A stretch of DNA of 46,566 nt from Chloroflexota bacterium (GTDB lineage: Bacteria; Chloroflexota; Dehalococcoidia; Lucifugimonadales; Lucifugimonadaceae). Numbering within the stretch: the stretch's first letter is position 1; each line of letters opens with the position of its first letter. The notes below the pieces were generated by a model that saw nothing but the letters and a program-made list of their open reading frames with translations, was not told the origin of the DNA and did not search any database. The position numbers and the translations under genes were made by a program. The stretch is taken from contig JAJCYY010000102.1 in NCBI GenBank assembly GCA_029262735.1, positions 1 to 46,566 on the forward strand, read 5' to 3'. Of this stretch, positions 18,098-26,046 are shown one piece after another.

Positions 18098-19342
18098 CTA
18101 AGGTGTTGGCTGAAGCGCAACCAATGAGTCTGACTCACGCCCGGCGGTCCAGGAGACTAATCGCGAATATGCATGAATAAGACGGTCGGCAGTCGCTTCC
18201 CATGTGAGAGTTTGTGCGTGCAGCCTGGCGGCACCGCCCATCTCGTCACTTAGAGTCTCATTGTTCAACAGCAGGTCCAGACGCTCGACGAACAGGCCAG
18301 GACACCGCCAGTTGACCAGGAATCCGGTTGAGCCATCGATAACGACCGTCGTCAACCCGCCTACCCGCGATGCCACCACCGGCTTCCCACACGCTGCCGC
18401 CTCGAGCGCAGCAAAACCAAAGCTCTCGTAATAGGACGGCAAGACACATATGTCGGCTGCGGCGTAGTAGGTCTTTAGACGATCATGTGGAACTGAGCCA
18501 AGGAACTTGATTTTGTGCCTGATTCCAAGATCTTGTGCAAGGCAGAGCAGCCTGCGCATCGCTGGCGTGCCCCTGCTGCCGCCGGCAATGTAGAGCCTGA
18601 TGCCATCCGAGTGTTCAAGCTGCGTTAGCACCTCGAAGAGAGTGTCGATGCCCTTGAGCCGCTCCAGCCGGCCAACATATAGCAGCACCTTCTCTCCGTT
18701 GAGACCAAGCTCCGCCCTTGCGTCAGCCTTGCAACTTGGAGCGAACCGGTCCCCATCCACGCCGGGTGGCACGATGGCAATCCGCTCAGGTTCCGTGCCG
18801 TACGTGTCGACGAGCATTCTGCATTCATGGTCGGTCCAGACGATCACCTGATCTGCAGTGCGAGCAATTTTGATCTCGGACTCGTGCCGGGCCGGGTGCT
18901 CCGGCTCGCCCGGCAGCGCCTGTTGCTTCACCGCCGCAAGTGTGTGAAAGCTGGTGGTGTGCGGGACATTCCACTGTGCACTCAGCTCAATCCCTACCAG
19001 CCCCGAGAGCCAGTAGTGGCTCACAACAAGGTCGTACTCCAGTCCCCATGCCGCGGCATAGCCTGAAACCTGTTTTATGAACTCGGGGAGTAGGTCGTAG
19101 GCGCCGGACTTGTCGGTTGACGTCGGCCCTGCCGGAAGGTGAATTGCCCTTGCCCCCGGTGAGAGGTGCACGATCATCGGGTCCAGTGGGTCGTGGTGGC
19201 GAGTGAAGATGTCGACCTGAATGCCTCGCTCAGACAGTGCACGCGCAGTCTCGAGAACGTATACGTTCATGCCACCGGCGTCCTTCAGGCCAGCCTGGAT
19301 CACCGGGCAGCCGTGGACGCTTATCACTGCAATACGCTTCAT
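18098..19342 (-). CDS. Glycosyltransferase family 4 (MshA/sucrose-phosphate-synthase-like)
   Basis: This 414-residue GT-B retaining glycosyltransferase opens with the MshA-type signature GGMNVYVLETARALSERGIQVDIFTR and a SFHTLAAVKQ loop. The C-terminal half shows LLYVGRLERLKGIDTL and the donor-binding EX7E segment PSYYESFGFAALEAAACGKPVVAS. It probably transfers a sugar from a nucleotide donor to a small polyol or sugar phosphate. Homology to D-inositol-3-phosphate glycosyltransferase (mycothiol synthesis) is suggestive, but no other mycothiol gene adjoins it; a PIG-L deacetylase lies 8 kb away. It follows the GNAT gene by 8 bases and precedes GH15, so the three look like one operon. Confidence 0.88.
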   Translation of the reverse strand: MKRIAVISVHGCPVIQAGLKDAGGMNVYVLETARALSERGIQVDIFTRHHDPLDPMIVHLSPGARAIHLPAGPTSTDKSGAYDLLPEFIKQVSGYAAAWGLEYDLVVSHYWLSGLVGIELSAQWNVPHTTSFHTLAAVKQQALPGEPEHPARHESEIKIARTADQVIVWTDHECRMLVDTYGTEPERIAIVPPGVDGDRFAPSCKADARAELGLNGEKVLLYVGRLERLKGIDTLFEVLTQLEHSDGIRLYIAGGSRGTPAMRRLLCLAQDLGIRHKIKFLGSVPHDRLKTYYAAADICVLPSYYESFGFAALEAAACGKPVVASRVGGLTTVVIDGSTGFLVNWRCPGLFVERLDLLLNNETLSDEMGGAARLHAQTLTWEATADRLIHAYSRLVSWTAGRESDSLVALQPTP

Positions 19343-19350
19343 AAGAAAAA

Positions 19351-20343
19351 CTATCGTGTTGCGACGATGCGGAATACATCGCGGTCAACGCCGCCGAGAT
19401 GATACTTGTACGATTCGTTGCCGCGCATGAAATCGAATACAGTATGCCCTTGCTCGATTGAGCGGCGAATGGTGAAGGCATGGTTCAGTAGTCCCACCGC
19501 CAGCCGCCCGAGTGCCGGATCGTAACCTGAGTTGTACAGGTAGCGGACGGTGCCGACAACGAAGGACAGAGACACGGCAACCCGTTTGCCGTCAAGTTCA
19601 AGGAAATTGAGCCGGGTCATGCCGCTATTTGCGAGCCTGGCCGAAACGTCGCGGAAGAATCTCTCCCTGGCCGGTGTCATGAATTCCTGTTTATCGGGGG
19701 TGCTTTGCCGGTGAAGAGTGAAGAAGTCCGATATTGCCGTCTCAACGTCCTCAGGTGAGCTCAGTTCGACGTGCCCAATCTCGCCTGCTGCTTCCAACCG
19801 GCGGATTTTGCGCCGAAGTTCATGCCGGTCTTTCTTCCTCAAGCTCGCAAGATACGCGTCCCAGTCCTCTGGCAGTTCTAGCCGAGGAGAGACATCTTCC
19901 TTCTCAACACTGACCTCCCATCCGAGGATTCGTGCCAGCGATGGCAGCTTCTCTAAAGTAGGCGAGCATTCGACGACCGACTCAAAAATGAGTTTTCTCA
20001 CTCCAGAGTCAGCCGAAAGCTCGTGTAACACGGCGTCAAGACAGGCCTGTGGCGGATCACCGAGACACACAAAGTCATGATAGTCGACGAGATCGGTGCC
20101 GCCGAGAAACGAGACGACGCCGTCTTCCTGCATCAACGGCGCCAGCAGGTCCAGGCTGCCCTCATCTGAATTTACGGAGAGTATCTTGTCCTGCCTGCCC
20201 TCACCGAAGTGTTCCCACCACGTCTCTTGCCAGGACGGCAGGTCGAACACGGTGGCCTGGTCGCTGGAGGCTACGAGCGTCTCCCACCGACTCGAGGCGC
20301 TTTGAAAGGATTCAAGACTGACCGAAACAGAACAGCAGGTCAT
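19351..20343 (-). CDS. GNAT-type acyltransferase (BioF2-like/CelD family)
   Basis: This protein of about 330 residues resembles FemAB/BioF2-like acetyltransferases. It has the arrangement WEDL...SWQETWW near the N-terminus, then DWDAYLASLRKKDRHELRRKIRRLE, then GMTRLNFLELDGKRVAVSLSFVVG and the C-terminal YNSGYDPALGRLAVGLLNHAF...FDFMRGNESYKYHLGG. Such enzymes often modify polysaccharide or peptidoglycan precursors, which fits its place upstream of GT4 and GH15. The open frame begins at 20439, overlapping thrC, but the upstream residues look non-coding. ATG at 20343 is the more natural start, 76 bases after thrC ends. The substrate is unknown. Confidence 0.82.
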   Translation of the reverse strand: MTCCSVSVSLESFQSASSRWETLVASSDQATVFDLPSWQETWWEHFGEGRQDKILSVNSDEGSLDLLAPLMQEDGVVSFLGGTDLVDYHDFVCLGDPPQACLDAVLHELSADSGVRKLIFESVVECSPTLEKLPSLARILGWEVSVEKEDVSPRLELPEDWDAYLASLRKKDRHELRRKIRRLEAAGEIGHVELSSPEDVETAISDFFTLHRQSTPDKQEFMTPARERFFRDVSARLANSGMTRLNFLELDGKRVAVSLSFVVGTVRYLYNSGYDPALGRLAVGLLNHAFTIRRSIEQGHTVFDFMRGNESYKYHLGGVDRDVFRIVATR

Positions 20344-20419
20344 GCGGTCTCTTTCTGACAGTGATACGACGCACAGGGACGCGGATTGATGAACAGTGGT
20401 CCTTCCAGGGGGAAAAGGC

Positions 20420-21499
20420 TCATGTAAGCAGATTAACAACAGATTCCAGGTCAGGCTCTACATACTCGAGCTCAACCAGAGCACGCTTCTCCGCCGTTCC
20501 CGGATCTTTCAGACCGTTCCCGGTTAAGATGCAGACTACCGTCTTATCGGTCACATCTACTCCAAGTTCGCCCAGCTTTCGCAGCCCGGCAACCGATGCT
20601 GCAGATGCAGGCTCACAGAAAATGCCCTCTTCCCGTGCAAGCGCCAGGTAGGCGTCGATGATCTCTCGATCTTCCACCTTGTCGATCAGCCCGCCAGACT
20701 CATCCCTCGCTTCAACAGCGCTCTTCCAACTGGCTGGATTGCCGATGCGTATGGCAGTGGCAATAGTCTCGGGCTTTGCCACCGGCCGACCAAGCACAAT
20801 TGGTGCCGCGCCCGCAGCCTGGAATCCCATAAGGCGAGGCAACGACTTCGACATGCCGAGCGTTTTCGCCTCTTTGTATCCCTTCCAGTAGGCGGTGATA
20901 TTGCCAGCGTTGCCGACCGGGAGGCACATCATGTCCGGCGCGTCACCTAGATCCTCAATGATCTCGAACGATCCCGTTTTTTGCCCTTCGATGCGGAACT
21001 TGTTGACCGAGTTCACGAGCTCGGCGTCGATAGCGTCTACGACGTCGAAAACAGTGTTCAGCGCGTCATCGAAACTCCCGTTCACCGCCAGTATCCGGGC
21101 ACCATATGCCATGGCCTGTGCAAGCTTGCCCAGTGCAATCTCGCCCGAGGGCACAAGGACAATCGTTTCGAGACCGTACTTCGCGCCGTAGGCCGCAGCA
21201 GAGGCGCTGGTGTTGCCGGTCGATGCGCAAACGATGCGCTTCTTGCCCGCTTCGATAGCCTTGGCGACCGCCAAAACCATCCCGCGGTCCTTGAACGATC
21301 CAGTTGGGTTGCACCCTTCCAGCTTGAAATACAGCGCCTTGCAACCGAGTTTCGGACCGATATTTTGCGAAAGCACAAGTGGCGTGCTGCCTTCGCCAAG
21401 CGAAATTAGCGGCGTATCTTCCGAAACTGGAAGATATTCACGGTATCGCTCGATTACGCCCGGTCTCACGGACAATGCGCGCACTGCTCCAGGATCCAA
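20420..21499 (-). CDS. thrC: Threonine synthase
   Basis: This PLP-dependent enzyme of about 359 residues converts O-phosphohomoserine to threonine. Family segments are GVIERYREYLPVSEDTPLISLGEGSTPL, the PLP-lysine motif NPTGSFKDRG (K70), ASTGNTSASAAAYGAKYG, CLPVGNAGNITAYWKGYKE, GFQAAGAAP and the C-terminal EGIFCEPASAASVAGLRKL. It is the short form, lacking an N-terminal zinc-like extension. No ATG is available near the N-terminus; the start shown is TTG, and GTG or TTG codons a few residues later are possible. It follows hom by 61 bases, forming a hom-thrC operon. Confidence 0.93.
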   Translation of the reverse strand: MDPGAVRALSVRPGVIERYREYLPVSEDTPLISLGEGSTPLVLSQNIGPKLGCKALYFKLEGCNPTGSFKDRGMVLAVAKAIEAGKKRIVCASTGNTSASAAAYGAKYGLETIVLVPSGEIALGKLAQAMAYGARILAVNGSFDDALNTVFDVVDAIDAELVNSVNKFRIEGQKTGSFEIIEDLGDAPDMMCLPVGNAGNITAYWKGYKEAKTLGMSKSLPRLMGFQAAGAAPIVLGRPVAKPETIATAIRIGNPASWKSAVEARDESGGLIDKVEDREIIDAYLALAREEGIFCEPASAASVAGLRKLGELGVDVTDKTVVCILTGNGLKDPGTAEKRALVELEYVEPDLESVVNLLT

Positions 21500-21560
21500 A
21501 AAGTGGTCTTTGCGGCTAGCGAAGGCAGCGCCATCGGTACTGGCGACGGACTGGCCGAGA

Positions 21561-22853
21561 TCACTGGGACTGGCCGTATGACTCCACCCTGATCAGGTTG
21601 TCCAGCTCAACTACTACTTCAAGCCCTCGCAACCTGTCAGCCGCCTCTTGCATATTAGCTTCTAATGCCGAGTGAGTCATTATGACCAGGTCGGCCCGTC
21701 CCGACGTTTCGTCAGTATCCATCTGGATGACGGAGCGAATGCTGATGTTGGCGTCACCAAGCATCTTTGCGATCTGCGCCAGCACACCGGGCTGATCGGC
21801 GGCGGTGAGGCGAATGTAGTACTGGCAGGTGTGACCGCTCATCGGCGCCAGCGGGAGCGGTGACTGTGACGAATTTTCTGCAGCCGGGCTTCCCAGCTCT
21901 CGGGCAATATTCAGGACATCACCAAGCACCGCGGAAGCAGTGGGCGACGGACCGGCGCCAGCACCCTGGAGCCACAGCGGGCCGACGAGGTCTCCCTCAA
22001 TCTCCACCATGTTCATTGCGCCATTCACCGAGGCCATTGGCACATCAAGAGGAACAAGTGAAGGGTGAACGCGTAGCAAGAGACCGACATCGGTCCTCTG
22101 GGCAGCAGCGATCAGCTTGATTGTGTAACCGAGCTCATCGGCGTACCGGAAGTCCCTCGCGTCTATCCTGCCAATCCCTTCCCTGTGTATTCCATCGATA
22201 GGAACGCTGGTGCCGAACGCCAGTTGTCCCAGTATTGCGATCTTGTAGAGGGCATCGAAGCCGTCCACATCCGCGGTCGGATCAGCCTCCGCGTAGCCAA
22301 GTCGCTGTGCATCGCCCAGGACCGCGTCATAGGCCGCGCTCTCTCCTGACATACGCGTCAGGATGTAGTTGGTCGTCCCGTTGATGATGGCTCGGATAGA
22401 GTCGATTCGGTTCGCGAGCAGATCGTCGGAGATCGGATTGAGGATCGGTATTCCGCCGCCGACACTTGCCTCGTACATCAGCTTCGCACCGGAGCCCGAC
22501 GCAGTCTCCAGCAGCTCTCCTCCGCGCTTGGCAAGCACCTCTTTGTTGGCTGAAACAACATGCTTGCCTGAAGAAAGAGCGCGCGAGATGAGATCGAACG
22601 CCGGGTTTTCGCCACCCATCAGTTCAACAACAATATCGATATCAGGGTTTCCGACAACGTCTGCCGGGTTCGTGGTCAAGATGCCATCGGGCAGATCCAC
22701 CGAGCGCTGTTTGGAAAGGTCGCGCACCGCGGCTTTCACAAGCTCCAGCCTCACTCCCGAACGCTGGGACATCCCACGCTCATCAAGAATCGCCTTCGCT
22801 ACAGCAGATCCAACGACACCAAGTCCGAGAAGACCTATTCTTACCGTGCGCAT
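21561..22853 (-). CDS. hom: Homoserine dehydrogenase
   Basis: This 430-residue NAD(P)-dependent enzyme reduces aspartate semialdehyde to homoserine. The Rossmann motif is GLLGLGVVGSAVAKAI. The catalytic region includes VSANKEVLAKRG, SVGGGIPILNPISDDL, IINGTTNYILTRM and AEADPTADVDGFDALYKIAIL. A C-terminal ACT domain (from about residue 345, YYIRLTAADQPGVLAQIAKMLGDANISI) implies feedback control by threonine. It is the first gene of hom-thrC. Its leader holds a 7-bp inverted repeat at 22889-22917, but I found no threonine/isoleucine-rich leader peptide. Confidence 0.96.
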   Translation of the reverse strand: MRTVRIGLLGLGVVGSAVAKAILDERGMSQRSGVRLELVKAAVRDLSKQRSVDLPDGILTTNPADVVGNPDIDIVVELMGGENPAFDLISRALSSGKHVVSANKEVLAKRGGELLETASGSGAKLMYEASVGGGIPILNPISDDLLANRIDSIRAIINGTTNYILTRMSGESAAYDAVLGDAQRLGYAEADPTADVDGFDALYKIAILGQLAFGTSVPIDGIHREGIGRIDARDFRYADELGYTIKLIAAAQRTDVGLLLRVHPSLVPLDVPMASVNGAMNMVEIEGDLVGPLWLQGAGAGPSPTASAVLGDVLNIARELGSPAAENSSQSPLPLAPMSGHTCQYYIRLTAADQPGVLAQIAKMLGDANISIRSVIQMDTDETSGRADLVIMTHSALEANMQEAADRLRGLEVVVELDNLIRVESYGQSQ

Positions 22854-22888
22854 CAGATTTCCAGTCGGACTCTACCCGGCAGTTAACT

Positions 22889-22917
22889 CGACCAGTTGAG
22901 CAAACAGGCACTGGTCG
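22889..22917. repeat. Inverted repeat in the hom leader
   Basis: CGACCAG (22889-22895) and CTGGTCG (22911-22917) are exact reverse complements separated by 15 bases, 36 bases upstream of hom. It could be an operator or an RNA hairpin. There is no T-run after it on the minus strand, so it is not a terminator. Confidence 0.4.
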
Positions 22918-23008
22918 TCCGTCATTCGTCTAACTAAATATCACGGCGAACACGACCGTCGCAGTGAATAAGATCAAGTGAACAGTGGGTTTTATCCACC
23001 ACCTGTAG

Positions 23009-24247
23009 CTAATTGACAGGAATGCTAATTCCGGGAATGCCTCTCGCCGGTGTCGGAGCCACAGTCGGGGCCGCACCCGGGATTAGCCCCCCGAACTGGT
23101 CCTGTGGATTCGCCGGAGCCGGTGGCGCAACAGCGGCGTTCAGTGAAACTTGCTTATTCACCCAGTTCGCAATGTCGCTGTTCAGATCGAGATATAGATC
23201 AATATCTTTTCGCTGTTCGTTCAAAAACACGCTCATTGCCGAATCCTTGAGGATTTCCAGCGCTTCCGGCTCGACCTCGCGAGCCTCCTGGAACTCGTCG
23301 ACAATGAAGACGGCCCAGAGACGGGTGGCATCGTCGAACTGGGGCACGGTAAGCGCACCCAGGGGGTGCAGTCGGTTACCTTCTTCATCAAGCCCAAAAA
23401 GAAGCCTGTCTAGCTGAGGGATCACAACACCCTGTGGTGTCCAGCCGAGATCACCTCGATCACGCGGCGCTGCCGGATCCTGAGAAAACTCTCGGACAAT
23501 TTCCTCAATCGTGGCGCCAGTATCCAACTCTCGCTCGATGAGCCCAATAACCGCCGGATCGCTGTCTGCCAGCATGATCCGGAAGACGTGCACCTGGGGC
23601 TGAATTCTCGGAATGCTATCCCCCACTACCTCTCGAAGTCGCTCCTGGAAAAGAACCTTCTTCAAGAATTCACGCCACACACTCTCAGGGAGGCCAACAC
23701 GGTTCAAAAACTGCCGTTTGGCCTCGTTCACATTAGTCCGGAACTCCTCGTTATCTCCGCCCTCGGCAATCGCGTTGAAACCGAGAATAAACTCGACGCG
23801 TTCGTCAACATCTTCGGGTGAAATCGACACACCGAATTGGGGGGCAAGCTGGAAAGAAAGTTCCGCCTCCTGAATGACCTGAAGCGCCTCGAAGACGGAC
23901 GAACCGAGCTGGAACGGAATCCCTAACTCTTCACTGAGCTTCTGGTTGAATCTGATCAGATCAACTACGTCGCCGCGAGAGTACTCGACTTCGCCTACCC
24001 GAATCGCCAGCGCTCGGGGGGGAGCTACAAACTTGTTCCAGAACTCCACCCCAATGACCACCATGAGCAGGGCGAGGATCACCAGCCCCACGTAAATGAA
24101 GGGCCGACCGCGCTTACCGCGTTCCTGCTTCTCGCGAAGAATCTCGAACCGTGACTTGGCGACACGTTGAGTTATGCTCCGCTGCCCGGCCTGAAACTCG
24201 CCTTCTGTTTCCGGGGACAGGCCAGCAATATTTTCCTGGTTGGTCAT
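23009..24247 (-). CDS. Membrane-anchored parvulin-like peptidyl-prolyl isomerase
   Basis: This 412-residue protein has a charged cytoplasmic N-terminus and one transmembrane helix (about 50-69). A SurA-like helical chaperone region follows (about 85-210), then a parvulin rotamase domain (about 215-320). The last is marked by HVFRIMLADSD..., an FSQDPAAPRDRGDLGW block and a following VIPQLDRLLF. The classic GGDLGW appears as RGDLGW. The C-terminus is a Pro/Ala-rich low-complexity tail. It probably assists folding of exported proteins outside the cytoplasmic membrane (PrsA/SurA-like role). It is the last gene of the strand-consistent block rpsF-ssb-rpsR and starts 102 bases after rpsR. Confidence 0.85.
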   Translation of the reverse strand: MTNQENIAGLSPETEGEFQAGQRSITQRVAKSRFEILREKQERGKRGRPFIYVGLVILALLMVVIGVEFWNKFVAPPRALAIRVGEVEYSRGDVVDLIRFNQKLSEELGIPFQLGSSVFEALQVIQEAELSFQLAPQFGVSISPEDVDERVEFILGFNAIAEGGDNEEFRTNVNEAKRQFLNRVGLPESVWREFLKKVLFQERLREVVGDSIPRIQPQVHVFRIMLADSDPAVIGLIERELDTGATIEEIVREFSQDPAAPRDRGDLGWTPQGVVIPQLDRLLFGLDEEGNRLHPLGALTVPQFDDATRLWAVFIVDEFQEAREVEPEALEILKDSAMSVFLNEQRKDIDLYLDLNSDIANWVNKQVSLNAAVAPPAPANPQDQFGGLIPGAAPTVAPTPARGIPGISIPVN

Positions 24248-24292
24248 TTCTGAAACTGCTCGTGGGATGAGAAAAGGCCGGAGTTAGCTTGC

Positions 24293-24347
24293 GGATCGGT
24301 TGTCAGATGTACTTGATCTGGCTGCCCAAACACCCGGACGCCGATCC
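24293..24347. repeat. Nested inverted repeats between rpsR and the parvulin gene
   Basis: GGATCGG (24293-24299) pairs with CCGATCC (24341-24347), and inside it CAGAT pairs with ATCTG. This 55-base structure occupies the intergenic gap. A C-C-T-T-T-T-C stretch lies further on in the minus-strand direction, so it may attenuate readthrough from the ribosomal genes, but it lacks an immediate T-run. Confidence 0.35.
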
Positions 24348-24349
24348 AA

Positions 24350-25057
24350 CTATTTCTCTTCTTCAGATTCCGTGGTCTCTTCCGCCTCATCAGGCTCATC
24401 TGATCCATCATCGGAAGTCGAGTCGCCATCCTGGTCAGCAGGCTTCTCATCCTCAGAAGATTCAACGCTGGCCGAGGTGTCGTCGGATTCCTCTTCAGAC
24501 TTTTCCGCCGCGCTTTCAACCACATCTGCAGGTGTTTTCTCGACCGGTTCGTCAGATGGCGGTGACTCTTCCACGGCCTCTGTAGTTTCGGCTGTGGCTT
24601 CAGCAGCCTCTTGTGGCTCTTCAGCCGCCTCACCGTCGGCCTTGGCGTCCTCAGAAGCTTCACCATCGGCGACATCTGCGGTAGCGACGGCCTCTTCGCC
24701 CTCTACTTCCTTGGTCTTTGATTCTTCCTCGGGAGCTGGCGGCTGGGCTGCCGGTGCGATGGATCCGGTAACTCTCAGATGGTTTGGTGCGTACGGAAGC
24801 AAAGCCAGGAACCGGGCCCGTGAAATGGCGGTGCTCAACTCTCTCTGGCATTTGGCGCAATTTCCTGCCTTACGACCGGACTCAATGCGGCCACGGTCGG
24901 AGATGAACCGCCTGAGCACGGAAACATCTTTATAGCCGACAGTGCCTACCTCTTTACATACACACTGCCTCCGGCGTCGGCCAGAAAATCTGCGCGTGCC
25001 CGGTCGGCCGCCACCACCACCACCGCCTCTTGTGTCCCTACCTTGCGAAGTCGTCAT
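24350..25057 (-). CDS. rpsR: 30S ribosomal protein S18 with long acidic C-terminal extension
   Basis: Residues 27-98 are a normal S18 core, including VGYKDVSVLRRFISDRGRI and ISRARFLALLPYAPNHLRVTG. Cysteines at 32, 34, 67 and 70 (CVC...CAKC) suggest a zinc-binding 'C+' form. The N-terminus is Gly/Arg-rich. The odd part is residues 99-235: about 137 residues dominated by Glu, Asp, Ala, Ser and Thr, with 52 acidic residues by hand count, only seven lysines and no arginine. Bacterial S18 is normally 70-95 residues. The frame is continuous with no stop or frameshift. The gene sits in the conserved order rpsF-ssb-rpsR, so its identity is secure. Confidence 0.94.
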   Translation of the reverse strand: MTTSQGRDTRGGGGGGGRPGTRRFSGRRRRQCVCKEVGTVGYKDVSVLRRFISDRGRIESGRKAGNCAKCQRELSTAISRARFLALLPYAPNHLRVTGSIAPAAQPPAPEEESKTKEVEGEEAVATADVADGEASEDAKADGEAAEEPQEAAEATAETTEAVEESPPSDEPVEKTPADVVESAAEKSEEESDDTSASVESSEDEKPADQDGDSTSDDGSDEPDEAEETTESEEEK

Positions 25058-25106
25058 TGTTCTCCTTGTGGAACGGACGCCCTGATCTCGTCAGGAACGG
25101 AAACTG

Positions 25107-25550
25107 CTACCAGGGCAGCTCCTCCACGTCTTCTGTTGCATTTGGCGGCTCACCGCCGTTACTTGTAGTGCCTGTCGCGCCGGCCGTTGCTGGCGTACCA
25201 AAATCGTCACCACCCTGGCCTTCAGGTCGGTCAAGGAATATCACCCTGAAGGCCCTGATCTCCAGGCTTGTCCTCTGTTGTCCGTCATTGCCGGTGAACG
25301 TGTTCGTGCTCAGTTTTCCTTCCACGAACACCCGGCGGCCTTTCGAAAGATACTGGTTGACAGACTCTGCCTGTCTGTCCCATGCAGTAACCGTGAACCA
25401 CTCCGTGTTGTCCTGCCACTCGCCGTCCTGGCCACGTGACGGATTGTTCACAGCAAGCCGGAAATCCGTCACGGCAGTGCCGCTCGGCGTGTAACGCATC
25501 TGAGGATCGGTGCCTGCCCGACCGATCAGGAGTATCTGGTTAAGGCTCAT
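25107..25550 (-). CDS. ssb: Single-stranded DNA-binding protein
   Basis: This 147-residue SSB has an OB-fold of about 105 residues (NQILLIGRAGTDPQMRYTPSGTAVTDFRLAVNN, EWFTVTAWDRQAESVNQYLSKGRRVFVEGKL) and a short Gly/Thr-rich linker. The acidic C-terminal tip ends EDVEELPW rather than the common DDDIPF. The last aromatic is Trp, so the partner-binding peptide is a variant. It binds ssDNA, probably as a tetramer, and recruits repair and replication proteins. It lies between rpsF and rpsR in the classic operon, 38 bases after rpsF. Confidence 0.95.
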   Translation of the reverse strand: MSLNQILLIGRAGTDPQMRYTPSGTAVTDFRLAVNNPSRGQDGEWQDNTEWFTVTAWDRQAESVNQYLSKGRRVFVEGKLSTNTFTGNDGQQRTSLEIRAFRVIFLDRPEGQGGDDFGTPATAGATGTTSNGGEPPNATEDVEELPW

Positions 25551-25588
25551 CTGGGTTCCCCCCTGGGTTAAGGGCTGTTAACGGGGGT

Positions 25589-25900
25589 TCAGCTCTCCGT
25601 TTTGACGGCTTTCTTCCGTGCTTCCTTCACGAGCAGGTGACGAAGGACGCCTTGGTCAGCGTCCATCGCTCGATTGATCGTGGCGGTCGCTGTCGGTTCA
25701 ATGCTGAACCGTGCCAGATAATACGCCCCTTCACTGTTTTTCTGGATCGGGTATGACAGTGACCGCCGACCCCACAGTGCCGCTGAATTGACCTCTCCAC
25801 CGTTGCCGGTGATCAGACCCTTGACAACCTCTACAGACTTTTCTCCGTCTTCATCGGAAGATGTGCCTGGCAGGATCCACATCAGTTCGTATTCGCGCAA
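25589..25900 (-). CDS. rpsF: 30S ribosomal protein S6
   Basis: This 103-residue S6 begins MREYELMWILPG and includes the typical GRRSLSYPIQKNSEGAYYLARFSIEPTATATINRAM and LRHLLVKEARKK. It binds S18 and 16S rRNA in the small-subunit platform. The start codon is TTG; no better one exists near the conserved first strand. It is the first gene of rpsF-ssb-rpsR and has a leader of about 60 bases carrying a small GC hairpin. Confidence 0.95.
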   Translation of the reverse strand: MREYELMWILPGTSSDEDGEKSVEVVKGLITGNGGEVNSAALWGRRSLSYPIQKNSEGAYYLARFSIEPTATATINRAMDADQGVLRHLLVKEARKKAVKTES

Positions 25901-25933
25901 AATCTATTTTCCAAGTAATACTGAGAATAAATA

Positions 25934-25948
25934 CGCCGTCTCCCGGCG
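25934..25948 (-). promoter_or_regulatory. GC hairpin in rpsF leader (possible r-protein autoregulatory site)
   Basis: CGCCG and CGGCG flank a 5-base loop 34 bases upstream of rpsF, downstream of the candidate promoter. Many bacteria place an S6:S18-binding RNA structure in this leader, but I cannot confirm the conserved internal-loop features, so this is positional inference. Confidence 0.3.
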
Positions 25949-25966
25949 ATCTGGCAGAACCGCAAA

Positions 25967-25972
25967 AGTATA
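25967..25972 (-). promoter_or_regulatory. Candidate -10 element of the rpsF operon
   Basis: TATACT on the minus strand, 67 bases upstream of rpsF and within the only non-coding gap ahead of the operon. The -35 region at 17 bases (TGAACC) is a poor match, so the assignment is tentative. Confidence 0.35.
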
Positions 25973-26046
25973 ACACGCAGTTGCGTTGCGGTTCACTTGG
26001 CAAGGAGGCAATTTGTTGCCGACGGCGGAACTAAATGGCGACTCGA

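Noticed and set aside
22854..23008. Threonine/isoleucine leader peptide before hom
   Set aside because: The only short ORF there has no Thr/Ile run and there is no terminator; only an inverted repeat remains.
24300..24935. 211-codon open frame on the plus strand, Ser/Ala-rich
   Set aside because: It is the reverse complement of the repetitive acidic tail of rpsR; low-complexity codons keep both strands open.
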